In this document: positions 34,301-46,500 of the stretch, piece after piece | Layout of the letters: the number at the start of each line of letters is the position of its first letter | Position numbering within the stretch: position 1 is the stretch's first letter | NCBI GenBank assembly: GCA_013398955.1 | Contig: VWPU01014840.1 | Coordinates: 1-64,000 of the forward strand | Source of the DNA: Callaeas wilsoni | Lineage: Eukaryota; Chordata; Aves; Passeriformes; Callaeidae | Direction: 5' to 3' | Length of the DNA stretch: 64,000 bases | Translations under genes and position numbers: made by a program | Notes under the pieces: generated by a model | What the model was told of the DNA's origin: nothing | Seen by the model: the letters and a program-made list of their open reading frames with translations, nothing else | Databases searched by the model: none

Positions 34301-34594
34301 AGTTTTCGGGGAGAGCTTGAGCCCAGACTTTTAGCAGGGTTAATGTTGCATGTAATTCAGAATCTAAACATAAGAACCTCAGGGGACCAGGATTGTGTTT
34401 ATCTCAAGAGGTGGTGCTTGTAATAAAAAGTGCACCAAGCACACGGATGCAGCAATATTAACTTGTTTTCTTTCCCTTCTCTCACCCCAGGAACTTCGTG
34501 TGTGGACTGTGCTAAAAGGAAGTTAGGAGAAAGCGGCACTGATTCTCCTAAAAGGATCAAGCAGTCAGATAATGATATACCCACTCTTGAATGA
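25315..34594 (+). CDS. FAM118A: FAM118A, SIR2-like domain protein, seven coding exons
   Basis: Coding exons: 25315-25361, 26565-26817, 27794-28015, 28631-28759, 29566-29851, 32994-33026 and 34491-34594. All have GT-AG boundaries and compatible phases. They join to 1074 nt, giving 357 residues and a TGA stop, the same length I know for human FAM118A. The start has a good context (GAGATGG). Visible motifs are LLVIGTGVSAAVAPG (residues about 31-45, nucleotide-binding loop), TTNYDN (146-151, equivalent of the sirtuin TQN-D block), LHIHGLYTDP (from 188, with the His-Gly pair 191-192 where sirtuins carry the catalytic His) and FLFLGCGETLRDQIF (229-243). The short tail is Lys-rich. There is no signal peptide or membrane segment. 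The family has a SIR2-like fold related to bacterial NAD-consuming defence proteins; to my knowledge human FAM118 proteins have been reported to form filaments and process NAD. The exact role in birds is inferred. It is transcribed from the CpG island and converges on SMC1B. Confidence 0.96.
26565..26817 (+). CDS. FAM118A: FAM118A coding exon 2, nucleotide-binding loop
   Basis: 253 nt, residues about 16-100, from RKFLKSLVRK to DLIRKMSP. It contains the SIR2-like GTGVS loop and the conserved CSWRSCIEA and LHPGDVAEF segments. Acceptor GTGTTCAAG, donor GTGAGT. Confidence 0.96.
27794..28015 (+). CDS. FAM118A: FAM118A coding exon 3
   Basis: 222 nt, exactly 74 codons (residues 101-174), from RTGDTKPNFFQDCLMEVFD through VLTTNYDNLLE to LDLKDKDK. 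It carries the TTNYDN motif. Acceptor CTTTCCTCAG, donor GTATGG. Confidence 0.96.
28631..28759 (+). CDS. FAM118A: FAM118A coding exon 4, His-Gly motif
   Basis: 129 nt, 43 codons (residues 175-217), from VLQWARGHVKFG to DPEVM. It includes LHIHGLYTDPCGMVLDPSGY, the most conserved segment of the family. Acceptor TGCTTCAG, donor GTTTGT. Confidence 0.96.
29268..29335 (-). mobile_element. CR1 LINE 3' terminal fragment, reverse orientation
   Basis: CCATAGAATGGCTTGGGTTGC followed by AGGGACCTTAAAGATTATCT is the antisense CR1 3' tip. It is followed by a long T run and G-rich sequence (29349-29390). It sits in FAM118A coding intron 4. Confidence 0.75.
29566..29851 (+). CDS. FAM118A: FAM118A coding exon 5
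   Basis: 286 nt, from EVLQNLYRTKSFLFLGCG through YMLVLKENEDHFFKLQADML and GIKVVSYGDCF to ICKQRSP plus one base. It completes the SIR2-like fold. Acceptor CCTTCATAG, donor GTAATG. Confidence 0.96.
30895..32905 (+). mobile_element. CR1 LINE, 5' truncated, split by a solo LTR, in FAM118A intron
   Basis: The left arm (about 30895-32045) follows CR1 ORF2 on the plus strand in order: GGACCACTTCCTAGGAGAGG, GGAGGGACCTGGATAGGC, GGGGGCGCTGGTGGATAAGA, GTGTTCAGCCTGGAGACGAG and AGATTAGATATAAAGAAG. The right arm (about 32691-32905) resumes with GGTGAGGCCCTGGCACAGGT and runs to the 3' tail with GACCATTCTGGGATTCT. Internal deletions, for example around 31130-31400, and many stops show it is dead. The reverse-transcriptase core is heavily shortened. 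Confidence 0.85.
32046..32690 (-). mobile_element. solo LTR, reverse orientation, nested in CR1
   Basis: On the minus strand the 645 bp insert starts TGTCTTGGGG and ends ACCGGCACA, the TG...CA ends of an LTR. Flanks AGAAG (32041-32045) and AGAGG (32691-32695) form a likely 5 bp target duplication with one change. The minus strand has AATAAA near 32193-32200 and a short downstream region, as in an R-U5. GC-rich blocks and the sharp break of CR1 at both ends support the call. No viral coding sequence remains. The LTR and its polyadenylation signal oppose FAM118A transcription. Confidence 0.82.
32994..33026 (+). CDS. FAM118A: FAM118A coding exon 6, 33 nt microexon
   Basis: Only 33 nt, encoding DADRVDSTTLL plus the first base of Gly. 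Acceptor CACTTCTCTAG, donor GTAAGT. The residues match the corresponding human tail segment. It lies just right of the CR1/LTR nest. Skipping it would keep the frame. Confidence 0.9.
34491..34594 (+). CDS. FAM118A: FAM118A last coding exon and stop
   Basis: It encodes GTSCVDCAKRKLGESG and a Lys/Asp-rich end, ...DNDIPTLE, before TGA at 34592. Acceptor CTCTCACCCCAG. Cys-Asp-Cys-Ala-Lys-Arg-Lys corresponds to human CQDCAKRK; the last residues differ from human. Confidence 0.92.
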
Positions 34595-34697
34595 AAAAAC
34601 CCTGAACACCCACAGCCCACCACAGCTTTTTAACAGTAGGTGTTTTACATCTGCTGCATGGAGAGTTTTGAGCTGGTATTTCCATGGTTTTAAGTGG

Positions 34698-34703
34698 AAT
34701 AAA
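34698..34703 (+). terminator. FAM118A: poly(A) signal AATAAA, FAM118A
   Basis: AATAAA lies 104 nt after the TGA stop. It would give a very short 3' untranslated region. Other downstream signals cannot be excluded. Confidence 0.6.
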
Positions 34704-36395
34704 ATTGTACATACTAGCTTTATCTTTTCTAAAGCCATAAATGTGTCATGTGTGTAAAGCTTGAGTCAAATGAGTCACTCCCCTGGCACTGCCAGACCAC
34801 TCAGGCAGGACCTGCAGGGTCAGATAGAAGCAGATGCAACTTCTCTTGGCCTCTATGTGAATCCACTTAGACCAAACTCTTCCCCAGGTGAAGCCACATA
34901 ACATCTGAATCTGTCAAAAGTGCCTCTTGGCACACCTGCCTTTGATACAAACAGGTTTCAGTTCTCCCATCAGCTGAACTGCAGCTGGGTTGCTGGACTC
35001 TTCAGGGGTCTTGCAGGCTTCAGTCTCTGATCCCCAGGTCCTGAAGAACAGTGCTGTTCCACATTTATGGAACCCACAGCATGATGACCCTGTCTGCTTT
35101 CCACTTTTGGCATGAGGATTTATTTTCCTTTGTCTGGTAAGGCACAAGATCACCTGGGGAGGAAAGGCTGGAACAGTGCTGCCTCTGCAGGGACAGACTG
35201 CAGGGCAGGCGCTCCCTGACCTCTGTGCAGTGAGTTCCTGTGGAAATGTTCTAAATATTGTTACACCATAGACTGTGGTGCCTGCTGTCTTGGACAGCAG
35301 GTAACAGAGTCCTACAGCAGAATGAAACCCAGTCAGTATCAAAGGATCCATCTGCAGGTAATTCCTAGTGTGTAAGTTTACCTTTGGTTGAACTACTCCA
35401 AGGGTGAAGGTGAGGCCCAGCATTACCTGGTACTTCTCCCACCTGCATCATCTTGGCAGCAAGACAGAATTCCCACTGCAGCTGCCAGCACTGGTTATCA
35501 CATGTAGTTTTTCAGTCAGCTAGCTCTCACCTCAGTGTCTGCAGGAGAGCAAGTCCAGGGCTGTTCCTTGTGCTGATGCCAGCACAGGTGTACCTGGCAG
35601 AGCTGAAGGATTGCTCCTGTCAGGCTTCCCTGTGGCTGTTTCCTAAGGACTTCTGTTATGCCTCCTGACAGCAAGTCATGTTGTACTGGGGTTTTACAGG
35701 AAGGGCAAGGGGTGGGTCTCTGAACTGTGGTTTGGCAGGTCTATCCTCCCTTGTGACACAACCAAATCCTGCAGTTCCCTGGGACAAAAAGCTTCACTGC
35801 ACTGTTAGGATGCTGCTGTGCTCCTGCAGGCCTTCAGGCAGCCCACAGTGACCCTGTTCCTCTGAGAGAGTCCATTTACACCAAGATCACATCTGAAAAT
35901 TGTCTTTCAGCATCACATAGAGCATTTTCTGTAAGACTACCCTCCAGCATATGCTTTTGCAGTCAGCACGACTTGGCTGCTTTGGAAAGTGACTAGTCAG
36001 GCTCTCGTGGATCCTGATGATCAGCTCAGAACACTTCACCTGTTGCTTCAAGCTGCAGCAAAATCCATCACTTGCACTGAGGTATTTTAGTACCTCTATT
36101 TAACCACTATTACAACCCTAAAGTCATGGAACTCCTTATGTGCTTGAAGTCAGGTCCACAACAGGAAATCTCATCCCTCCCTTTGGTAAGGATCAGCTTA
36201 CACCCAGCACTGGTGATTCTTCCCTTGTAGGTGCTGCTGAACAGCAGCTTGTGCAGCAGCCTCTGGTCTCAAAGGCCATCTACTGCATCCTCAAAAGCAG
36301 AAGAGTGAGGGGTTATTTTATCTCGTAACACACGCATCTGTTACCGCATTCTGAATTAAGGCACTGATGCTGACTCATGCCTCAGAGTAAATTAT
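34704..36395. other. intergenic gap between converging genes
   Basis: No gene is recognised between the two predicted poly(A) signals. A minus-strand frame of 169 codons (34914-35423) has no domain and would lie beyond the SMC1B 3' end. The region is GC-moderate and could hold extended 3' untranslated sequence of either gene. Confidence 0.5.
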
Positions 36396-36401
36396 TTTAT
36401 T
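36396..36401 (-). terminator. SMC1B: poly(A) signal AATAAA on minus strand, probable SMC1B
   Basis: TTTATT on the plus strand gives AATAAA on the minus strand, about 1.06 kb downstream of the SMC1B stop. Other signals exist in the area, so this choice is tentative. Confidence 0.4.
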
Positions 36402-37456
36402 CAACGAAATGGAGCAGTAGCACAAGTATTTGATGAACATCTGTATTCCCGTGAGACACGTTACACTCCTGCTCAGACATCCTTCCTCCCTGAGGCAGGA
36501 TCCCCACAGGCCCAGCACAAGCCCAGGGCTCATAGCACATGACAAGGCAGGTGTGTGTAGGCAACCCACGGGACAAAAGGAACCTGCTCTGTGAACACAA
36601 GACATAATTATTATGAACAACCACAAACCAAGGGAAGCTCTTCAGCACACATAGAGGTGGAATATAAGCCAGATAAAGTGATTCCAGCTTTCAGTTTTCT
36701 GCACCCAACTTCATTAACTTTGCTGCTAGATGAAAAATGACCAGCAAAAAACCTTGAGTGTACTGGGACAGCTGCAAAATAACAAACGAAGACATTTTGC
36801 TAAGGCTGATGCCTCTATAGCATCTGACTCATTCTTTCCACTTCAGTGCGAGGTAAAGTAGCGCAGAGGTGAAATTGTTCATGGTTACATCACAGCTCTA
36901 GGGCTGCATCGCAAGTTTTTGTACAGTTAACTAACACTTGCCTAAGGCTGCAGTGGAAGACTGAAGTCTTTCTGGTTGTCACAGAAGTCACCCAAGATAA
37001 TGAGCACATTCGAGTACCTTACTGCTCTAGAAAAGAGGAAATAATCCTATCTGAAGGCAAATAGATAGAGCTACAACACAAAAGGTCCCGAGTGGAGCAG
37101 TGAGCACCTGAACAGTGTGCTGGCACTATGGACTTTTCCTAAGAAAAGCAAGAGGCTTGTTCTTTGGGATATTATACTTATGGAAATGAACCTGCAGCTC
37201 TTCTTACAGCCAAAACATTTGGAAAGAAAGCTTTGGGTACCAGTGTGCACACCTCAGAAACAGCCTCGGGCTCTCACTCCTTAACAGAACTCCATCAAGG
37301 AGTAACAGTTAATTCCCTTAATATTTTGCAAAACTGCTTCATTCGAAAAGTGAACATTTCCCTGTCAACCTCTAATAGCCACATTCAAGCCAGGTTTGTA
37401 ACAGTCAGCTGTGAAGCCAGTTTCTGTTGTCACCTGGCCCTGACACCATCCACGTG

Positions 37457-37567
37457 CTATTCGAAGACAGAACCACGGCTCGGCTTCTCTGCTGTGTCCT
37501 GCTCTTCCGCCTCTGGGTACTCGGTTAGATCCAGGGTCAGGACTTGGCTGAACATAATATCATCGTA
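37457..37567 (-). CDS. SMC1B: SMC1B last exon and stop
   Basis: 111 nt including TAG at 37457-37459. It encodes [20 protein letters not shown] and an acidic tail ending SRGSVFE. Human has YDDCMFSRVLTLDLSQYPD. Acceptor CCTCTTCTCAG. Confidence 0.95.
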   Translation of the reverse strand, partial: YDDIMFSQVLTLDLTEYPEAEEQDTAEKPSRGSVFE

Positions 37568-40500
37568 CTGAGAAGAGGGAGGATCACACCATGTAACACA
37601 CTTCTGGTACTTGAAATTATGAGATACAATCATAAGCTTGAGCTCCCCAAAGGATGTTCCCTGGAGCCACCACCCGCACAGCAGGACACACCCAGTCACC
37701 AAATGTGTGCATGATTCACTGGAGCAACACTTCAGGTGTGACCCAACACTTCAACAACCCCATGTGCATTTTTTAACCATCATTAATTGTTACCTCAGGA
37801 CACACTCCAATCAATGCATCTGCCTTGCAATAAAACTCTTCCTTCAGGGAAATAACTATCATTTGGAACTGTTCATGTGCCTGTTCTCTAATGAAACTCG
37901 AGACCTTTGGAAAGAAACCAAGTATTTCAGTTAATTCTGGCAACCTGAAACAATGCCGTGATTAGGGAATGATGAGGGAAGAACTGAACTGTGATAGCTG
38001 CAGAACTCTGTCATGAAATAAGATTGATAAAATGAGAAATAAACCAGTTTTAAAAGCCAGATATTTTGCATAGTTTTAAGAGAACCTCTCAAGTGTGCTG
38101 CTTTTTGAAAACATTTAAGAAAATAATGGTTCATTCCAATGAAAAAAAGCTATAAAAAGACACCAGTGCCAATGAATAACAATTTCACTTTATCTTACTA
38201 GAAAGGAAGATGGAAATTCCTAAATAAGTTTTTTAAAAAGTGTGAAAAGTTTGCTACTGGCTGTACAATATAATAAATTAGTTCACTGCAGACAGCAGCA
38301 GGTTTCTCAATGATAATGCAACATAAAGGTACAAAATTGAAGTTACAAACTGGTGAGTATTGCAATGTCCCTCAATATAAATTAAATGCTGCATAATGGA
38401 AAACCAGTACATTTTTAATGAGCCTTCTGCCTGCACAGTTCTGTCTACATGACATGGAAATTATTTTTTAATGGAAGAACTGTCATTAGTAAGTTACAGG
38501 AAGAACTGTCTTTAGTAAGTTACAAACTCCACAACAATTTCAGAGTATGGGTCCAATTAGTGAGAGATCTGCTTTAATACATCAATCTGAAATAATAGAA
38601 AGAAACAGATCAATTTCTTAGGATAAAAAATAGATACCAGTGAGTAACAGCAACAATCTTTCACAGATCAGTTTTGCTCCCTTGTAGTATTTAATTTTAA
38701 CTATGTTTGAATTGAGAAATCCAGGTGCATAGAGGCAAAATCACCTCTTTGTTTCCAGTGTTTTGACAAGAATGGTGCTCAGCACATCCTTATGTGTAAA
38801 GGGGACCTCTCTTCTGCCAGGCAGAATGAGCCTCCTCAGAGAGGCAAAGTGCAGCAAAGTGCCTTGTGCTCTGTTAATCATCATCAGCTCTGTTAACTCA
38901 TCATAGGGAGCCTATACGGAAAGCTGGCAACATCCCAGAAATCCTCACCTTCATGCCACGTGTACAGGATTGGGGCATGTCTAACTGCAACAGGAACTTA
39001 CTTGGATTAATAGTCATCCAGATAACAACCAGGTAAGGGCATGATCTGGGTCCCTGCCCAGCTCCAGACAGAGCCAGGAAACACACTAGACAGCCACCCC
39101 AGACAGCCGCAGAGATGGGCACTGCTCATCACCTGACACACCACAACTTCCATGAAAGGCAGAAATGTGAAGTTCAGCACTAAATGGTGTAACAGCAAAG
39201 GAAAGCCTGGAGTCAGCCTGCACTGCTCTGAGTCACCAGCCTTGAGACATCTGAGCCCAGAAGAACAACACACAGAAAACACAATATTTGTGTTTAACCA
39301 GAATACATCATCTTAGAGTGATCTCGAGTGAGACCTGTAAGTAGAGCAGTAGCTGATAGAAGCTCAGATCACAGAGGTGCTGTGTGATGTGTAATCTTGT
39401 TTTTAATCACGTCACTGAGAGCCAAACCCTAATGCTTCCTTAGGGATTTTCATTATAGCTCCACTGCATCCCATGTCATGTTGCTGAAACACACTGCACC
39501 AAGTTAAAACAACCTCAGGGCCTGGGTAACCCTTGTGGACTTGCATCCCAAGGAATATTTAGGGAATTCAAATTCAGGAACCTCTCACAGTGAGTCAGTA
39601 ATCTCCACGGAGGAATTGAATTCTATCTGGCAGGCACAAGTGGTAGAGCTTCCCAGCTGTCTGTTCCAGAGGTACCCTGCAAGTAAACTCTGGGGTCCTT
39701 GGCACATCACAGTTAACACCATCGGGGAAAAAACAAAATGTCTGGTGTTTAAACAACTTGCTTTTGTTTGTTAGGCTCTACCAAGACTGGCATTAGCAGT
39801 AATGCCAGTAGAAATACTGCTCTGAAATAAAATGCTTCCACAGACGAAAATGCAGGCGTATGTGGAGAGCTTTAAGATTCCTCCCTAGAAACAATCCCCC
39901 TGTTCTGAGCCTCTCCCTCCCGGGGGGCTGCCACCCACAGCTGCAATCTCTGCTGTTTGTGCTCCAGCCTCAGTTCTTGTTACATTGAACAGCTATTGGC
40001 AAAAAGGGAAAGAGAAACTGAGAGGGCAGGAAGGTGTTTTAATCAAGAAAAGTCATGTGACTAAAATGACAGGAGCAACAGCTTAATTGGTACGAATGCA
40101 AAAACAGTTACTAGGCCAATTATATTAAACACTCCAGTGACAGAATGACTTGGTTTCCACATGCAGACACACTCCTTGCTACTTCTCGGAGCCAAAGGAA
40201 CTCCAAGGCCTTACAAATTCCAAGCAGCACAATTCCCAGGTGCCCTCCAGCTCAGACTATGCCACATGGGGTTACACAACACACCTGCACACCTTCACAC
40301 TCCTCACCGCCTCCTCTCACCTTCACAGTTTAGAGACCAATCCAACACACTTGGATTAAGGAATTTAAACTTTTCCCATGTGTCATATCTCATAGACCCA
40401 TTACTTCAGCCCTAAGTCCAATCTAACTTGAAACAGGTTCAGTCAGGCTAATCAATCTCTGTATCCCAACACCCTGCAGTGGAAGTAGCCACCCTTCTAC

Positions 40501-43500
40501 AAAAGGTACCAGATATTGTTGGTAAAAGAGCAACTTACTTTATGAATGTTTGTGTTGTCCAGTGCAGCATCTATCTCATCTAAAATAAAAAAAGGAGCTG
40601 GACGAAAGCTGCAGAAGACAAGACAGTATTTTGAATTGAGATACTCAACATTCTAATTACTTACTCCATTAAAAAAGTTGATATTTTGCAATATTATTCT
40701 TATATTTATTGCAATTAAATAATTAGCTATCATTTAACATTTAATATTAAATAATAGACAAGAACTTAATTAACAGTTAATATTTTAATTAACATGAAAT
40801 TCTACATTGAATATATAAAGTCATGATGAATAAAGAATAAGGACTTCAGCAAAGCTTGAATACTCCACTAGCAGAATTTTTTTAAACGTCTGTAAGCGTA
40901 ACACTGTCTCTTTCTATCACCTACTTGGCCAGATACTTGGAGAATATCGTAATACTTCTTTTTTCCCTGGATATTCCCAGAACAGTTCTTTTACCTGTGT
41001 ATGGCAAACACAAGAGCCAGGGCTGCCACTGTTTTTTCCCCTCCCGACAAACTGTCCATTGGCATAAAGCGCTTGCCTGGAGCCACGCAGTTAAAGCCGA
41101 TGCCTTCCAGATAGGGCTCTTCAGGATTTTCAGGACTAAGGAATGCCTGGGAACAAATACATTTGATTGTTAATAGTGAGATTTATCAAATTATTTAGAT
41201 GGGTATTTTTTAGGTTTACATACTGCCTGAGCTAGTCAGGAAACCAGTGAGTTTGCTTCACTTTTAGGGAACCTGTTCATCCATTCTGAGAGCAGCAGTA
41301 TCCAATTCCCAGAGAATATGGTTTTGTTAACAAATTGGGAACCAAGAGGCTCAGTATGGAAATGGCGCCACATATTTGTTATTTACAAACTTTCAACTAC
41401 TGAACAAACTTGATTTTATCACCTTTTATTTTTTTACATTATTAAAATACGCGACTTCAAAAGCAGATTTCTTCTTTTTTGGCCTGGAAGACAATGTATT
41501 TCCAAAATTGCCTTATTTTTGGTGAAAGGTTAGCTTTACAGAACCTAGCTTTGAGCTGGATAAAGACTGCTTGTATTAAAGTTTTTTTCTCCACTTTGTT
41601 GCCTGGTTCCCAGGGACAAAATTTAAAAAGAACCACCATTTTTCCAAACCACTAGAAGTACAATGGGTAAGATCTTTGCTACATGGTTTATTTGTCTCAT
41701 TAATAGCAGAGATAATAAAATAATACAGACCCTCTGCACAAGTGGAGACAGCTAAGAGAAATTTCCTTACTTAACCCTCATTTCAAATGTCTCCTCTCAG
41801 ATCACAGACATAATGGAAGAAAACCAAACCAACACACAACATGCTAAGGAAAAACACAGTATCTTGAGACAGACACAAATTCAATCCTTTAAACACTCCA
41901 CAGTCTACGGAATTTGATGTAACCAAAGCATTTGGGAGTTCCCTCTTGACTTTTGGTATTAATACAGGAACACTAACAGTAACAAAGATATAGAAAAGAC
42001 AATTTTTCTACATGTTTCTTTGAAGTTGCAAACATATTATGTCTGTGTTTTCTAAATATTTAAGTGGGGTAGAAGGTGCTTCAAGACCTTGTACAAAACC
42101 CTAGCACTGATTTATGATTTTTAGTTGTCTGTACTAATGATTATTATTCATATAACTTGCTGTATAAATGTTATATAAAATGTTACTTTTAAATGAAGTA
42201 CTCAATTACATTTCACACTTGTGTTCTGATAATTTAAAAGTCTGCTAAAAGCAGAGTAAAACTAAGCCAAGCTGAGTAGTTCCCAATTTTGTTTGCAGAT
42301 TACCTCTCTCAGTAATCTTGCTCATCTGATGTCAAACATACTTTAGCTTATTACCTATTCCTTCCCTGACCCTAAACTTCTGTAGTCTTTATTTCTGTAA
42401 CCTTCTTCTTAATGAGTGAGACTGTCTTTGGAAACCACAAGTGCTACTTTATTCTAGGTAAGAAAGCATCCAGTAAGGCCTTTAAGGCAAAGCCCCTGAG
42501 CACGACACACCTGAGCACTACTGTTCCTGCAAAGCTTCTTGTAGATCATGTCAATGGCTATGGAGGCATGCTCAAAGCACTGGCTAAACAGCTCGTATCT
42601 CCTTTTTTTCACTTCTTCAAATTCCTGCTTGCATATTCTGGCCGCCTTTCTGCTGGTCTCAAAAGCTACAGGAAAAAAAAGAAAACCCACAGGAATTACT
42701 CCTTAGGAAGTCTTTGAGCAAATACACAGAACAAATATATACTGGGTACCAGGAGCAGCATCAAGGAGAATACTTATTGCGGAAAAAGGACCATACCAAT
42801 ATAGTGTGAGTTTCCTTCCAGATTTCAAATTTGAGGACCCACAAACCAGCAAAGTTGTGATGTATTCAATCTACTCTGTGCCACATTTGTCTGGAGCAAG
42901 GAAGAAAATTCTTCTTCTAATTCCTTCTGGGAGCCAGGCAGCCCTAAGATGCACCAGCACTGACCTGATACAGCTCCAAAATCCCTTAGGTTTCTTACAC
43001 TGTTAGTATATGCAAAACTCTCTGAAGATACTAATCATTTTGCAGAAATGCTCAAGTCTTGAGTTTTGGACAACATACACAGTTCCTTCAGTTATGTAAG
43101 AAAAATTTAAGCAATTTTAACATTAAACTCAGTACTTCTCAGAAAGCAAGTAAAAATACTTCACAATGTCATGTGGGGAACAAATATCTTCCCAATCATT
43201 CAAACTTTCTTTCAACAAACTACTGCACACTCAAGTGTATGTTAATGAATTGTTTACATATAATTAAAAAGATAACTAAGGATAAACACCTGAGCACAAA
43301 AAAATACCTTAATATCTGAAAGGGGCAAAGCCAGCAGGACCAACCCCAAGAAGAAGAATTTCAATTAGGGTGGAATCACAAAAGTGACTGACATGAAAGA
43401 CTCAGTGTTACCGTCTACTGATTCTTGGAACTTGTCCCGAGCTATCTCTAATTTCTCTCCTGCTCTCAGGTTTGGAGCAGCTGTCTTCATTAATGTGACC

Positions 43501-46500
43501 TCTTTAGATTTGATATCCTGCTGCATTTGCTTCACATGATCCTCTATATCTTTATCAGATTCTAGTTCCTAAAGAAAAAGAAAACAATAGAGAAATAACA
43601 TTTGCTTTTAGGCCAAGACATTTCAATACACACAGCAAGCACTCATGGTTCCTCAAACAATCCTACTCACTAATAGCTTTAACTTGAAACACAACTGAAA
43701 ATGCCACTCAGGTCTTAGTTCTTGCAATGAATCTACCAGGCCCTCACTCTTCTTCCCCAAGACCTTTAAAAACAGGAAGCCAATTCCTTTCCCTCAATTC
43801 CCTTTTTAAAATACAACACAGGAGCAGGATTAGTACTTCATTCCACGATTTTTAAAGAAAAGGTTCTCAGTGAATTCTTTAAGTTCTAGTGATGACAGAT
43901 TCATCCTTTGCTCTGTGCTCAGCCTCTGACATTTAACTATCTTCCTCAAGATTAAAAAGGGAAAAAAATTACAAAACCTGCTGAGAAAATGTGAACTAAT
44001 GTGCTGTTAGACAGGGAAGGATGGGAAGCCTCGGTCTCTGCAAATACCGCAAAACAGAAGGTAAACAACACCTCGCAGCCATCCTTGGGTTCTGGAGTTT
44101 TGAGCCTTAACATACAAAGTTGGAACTTCAAGGCAGAAAGTAAAGGAGGAAGGAAAAAAAATCAAGGTCATATTAAGTCTCTCAGGTCCATTTCCGTGGT
44201 TCAGGTAAGCTGTAAGTTAAAGCCAGTTATATGGGAACCAGACCTATCTAGAAATCCCACAGGTCAATGCTACGTCATGAGTGCAAAACCAGAGCACATA
44301 TCCACATGCACTTTGGCTTAGCAGTGTTTTTACCAAGTGTCACTTAAAGACCAGGGTGAAGAGTAAAATAAACAACAAATAAAATATCTTTCACAAAAAT
44401 AAAACTCAAATGATCAATCTCTAATAATTTCAGACAAAAAAGATTACCTTTAGGCTGACTTCTAGGGTGCTATAGTCTATCTGAATTTCCTCTTCCCTTT
44501 CATAGATCCCTGCTAGAGTCTGGGTGCCTTCTATTTCAGTTCCTAGCTATAAGATGAAGGACATTCCAGTTCAGAAATACAACAATTAACTTTGAAACTG
44601 TAAAACCAATTCATTGAAAGGTTTTAAAATTAAGAGACAGTGGTAACATGGTATGAGGTAAACTTAATCCATGGCTCTTCCCCTGGCTCAAACAGAGTGA
44701 ACAGTTAAGATCTCATGAGCCTACTTAACACACACACCTGTTAATTGAAGATGAAAACATCTGCTAAACTCAGCTTGAAGCTATGTTAAAAGCAGCAGCA
44801 ATTTGTTTATAACATATTTACCATACTGTACATACTGTAAATCTCCTGACTGGAAAGATGTACACTCCCTGATACCTCAATCCCTTCCAAGAGAAGGCTG
44901 AAGTGTGTAAGCTGAGGCATTTCTTCCACTCAGTCAAACTCAAAAGAAACAAGGATCTTCAGTTCTGAATGCCTTAAGCAGAGAATCTTCTACTCCCTGT
45001 AGCCTGAATTTCAAACCTTCCCTCAAATGAAACATGTGCTACCTCTCCTTATTAGACCCCTTCCCCATCAAGATTCTTAGAACCAAATCTTGCTGGTCTT
45101 CTGAGTAACATTAAGAATCCACATTGCTGTTCCTTCTGCTCACCTCCTTGGTTTCCTCTCTTCCTTATTCAGTAACAGTGAGAGCTGAGTTCCTACATTC
45201 TCGGATCATTAGCAGTTCTTGTTCTCTCCCTTCACAGACTGCCCACCCCACTGCCTGCATTTTGTCTGTTGCCCAGTTCATACCTATCCTCCAGCAAATA
45301 CTTTTCTAAGGAATGAGTTCAACAAGACTCCTTCCAAATTCACACACTTGTTATAAGTTCTTCAAAACCCACAGCTCATTTCTTTTTTAACAGTGCAGAA
45401 AGTTTATTTCTCCTCACAAAACATACGCTGGAAAAAGAGGGAAGATGGAGACAAATAATAAGGGGCAATCATCGGATAGAAGGAATGTTTCTATTTTAGC
45501 CTATCCCTGATTTCTGTGAATATCTACATCTACTGAACACAAAAGGATGATTTTATATACAGCATTTATATTATGGATGATTGACCAAATATGATCTCAA
45601 CCCTTGCACATGCCGTACTTATTTACATTTCTGAACTGACCCCTGTGTATCCTCTTATCTTCATACCAATTTTCTTGTACCACAAGATTTTATATATTTC
45701 ACGAAAGTATGTTTCAACCACAAGCAAAAATACTTGCGAACAATATTTCTGTCTACAAAAATAAAAAGAAATCCTTCTTTTGAATGAAAGAGACCTGATC
45801 ACCCGAATAGAGTGTGTTTGTTTGAACATTACTATGTAAGAGAAACAATCCTGTAAGGAGAGAAAAAGGATCTTTAAATTCATGAGTAAGTGCTCCTCCA
45901 TGATATCTATCTTCTGTAAACACTTTAAGTACCTCTACTTCACTGATGTCATCCAGTGATCCAAACAGTAACTTGATTTTCAAGTCCTGCACCTTGCACT
46001 CAAGCAGCAGATTATGTCGCCTTAATCTCTTCTCTTCCAGAGAGGTTTCTAGAGCTGTAGCTTCCCTCTGCAACTTTGTGGCTTCTCTACATGCACAAAA
46101 GGCACAAAACAACTCAAGAGTGGAAACATCACTGCTAATAACATCCACAGAAAAACAGCATGATAAATACAGCACGGAAAACAGATTCCAAGCACCAAGA
46201 GGGCTGTTTCCTCTGCAATAATCCCCATCAAACATAAAAGAAAATGGTACTGTACTTCTGCGATCCCCTCTCCCAAATTACTCTAGAGGGAGCCTCAGTC
46301 TCAGTACATTGCCAAGTTCACTTAAGAGCATGTTCAAATACCCATCTTTCCCAATTACAGCCTACCTCTGTTCTGTTCAACTCTAGTGAACACGTATGGA
46401 GATTTGATCCTTTAACATGTTATCAAGTATCTTTTATCATTACTCTCCTTGAAACAGCTTGATTCTTTGCAACCAATTCCTCTGATAGCATCAAGTTACC

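Noticed and set aside
34914..35423. 169-codon minus-strand frame in the intergenic gap
   Set aside because: No recognisable domain. It lies downstream of the predicted SMC1B poly(A) signal and has no promoter features. It could still be a retained non-coding segment.
37164..37571. 135-codon plus-strand frame
   Set aside because: It overlaps the last SMC1B exon in antisense and has no homology known to me.
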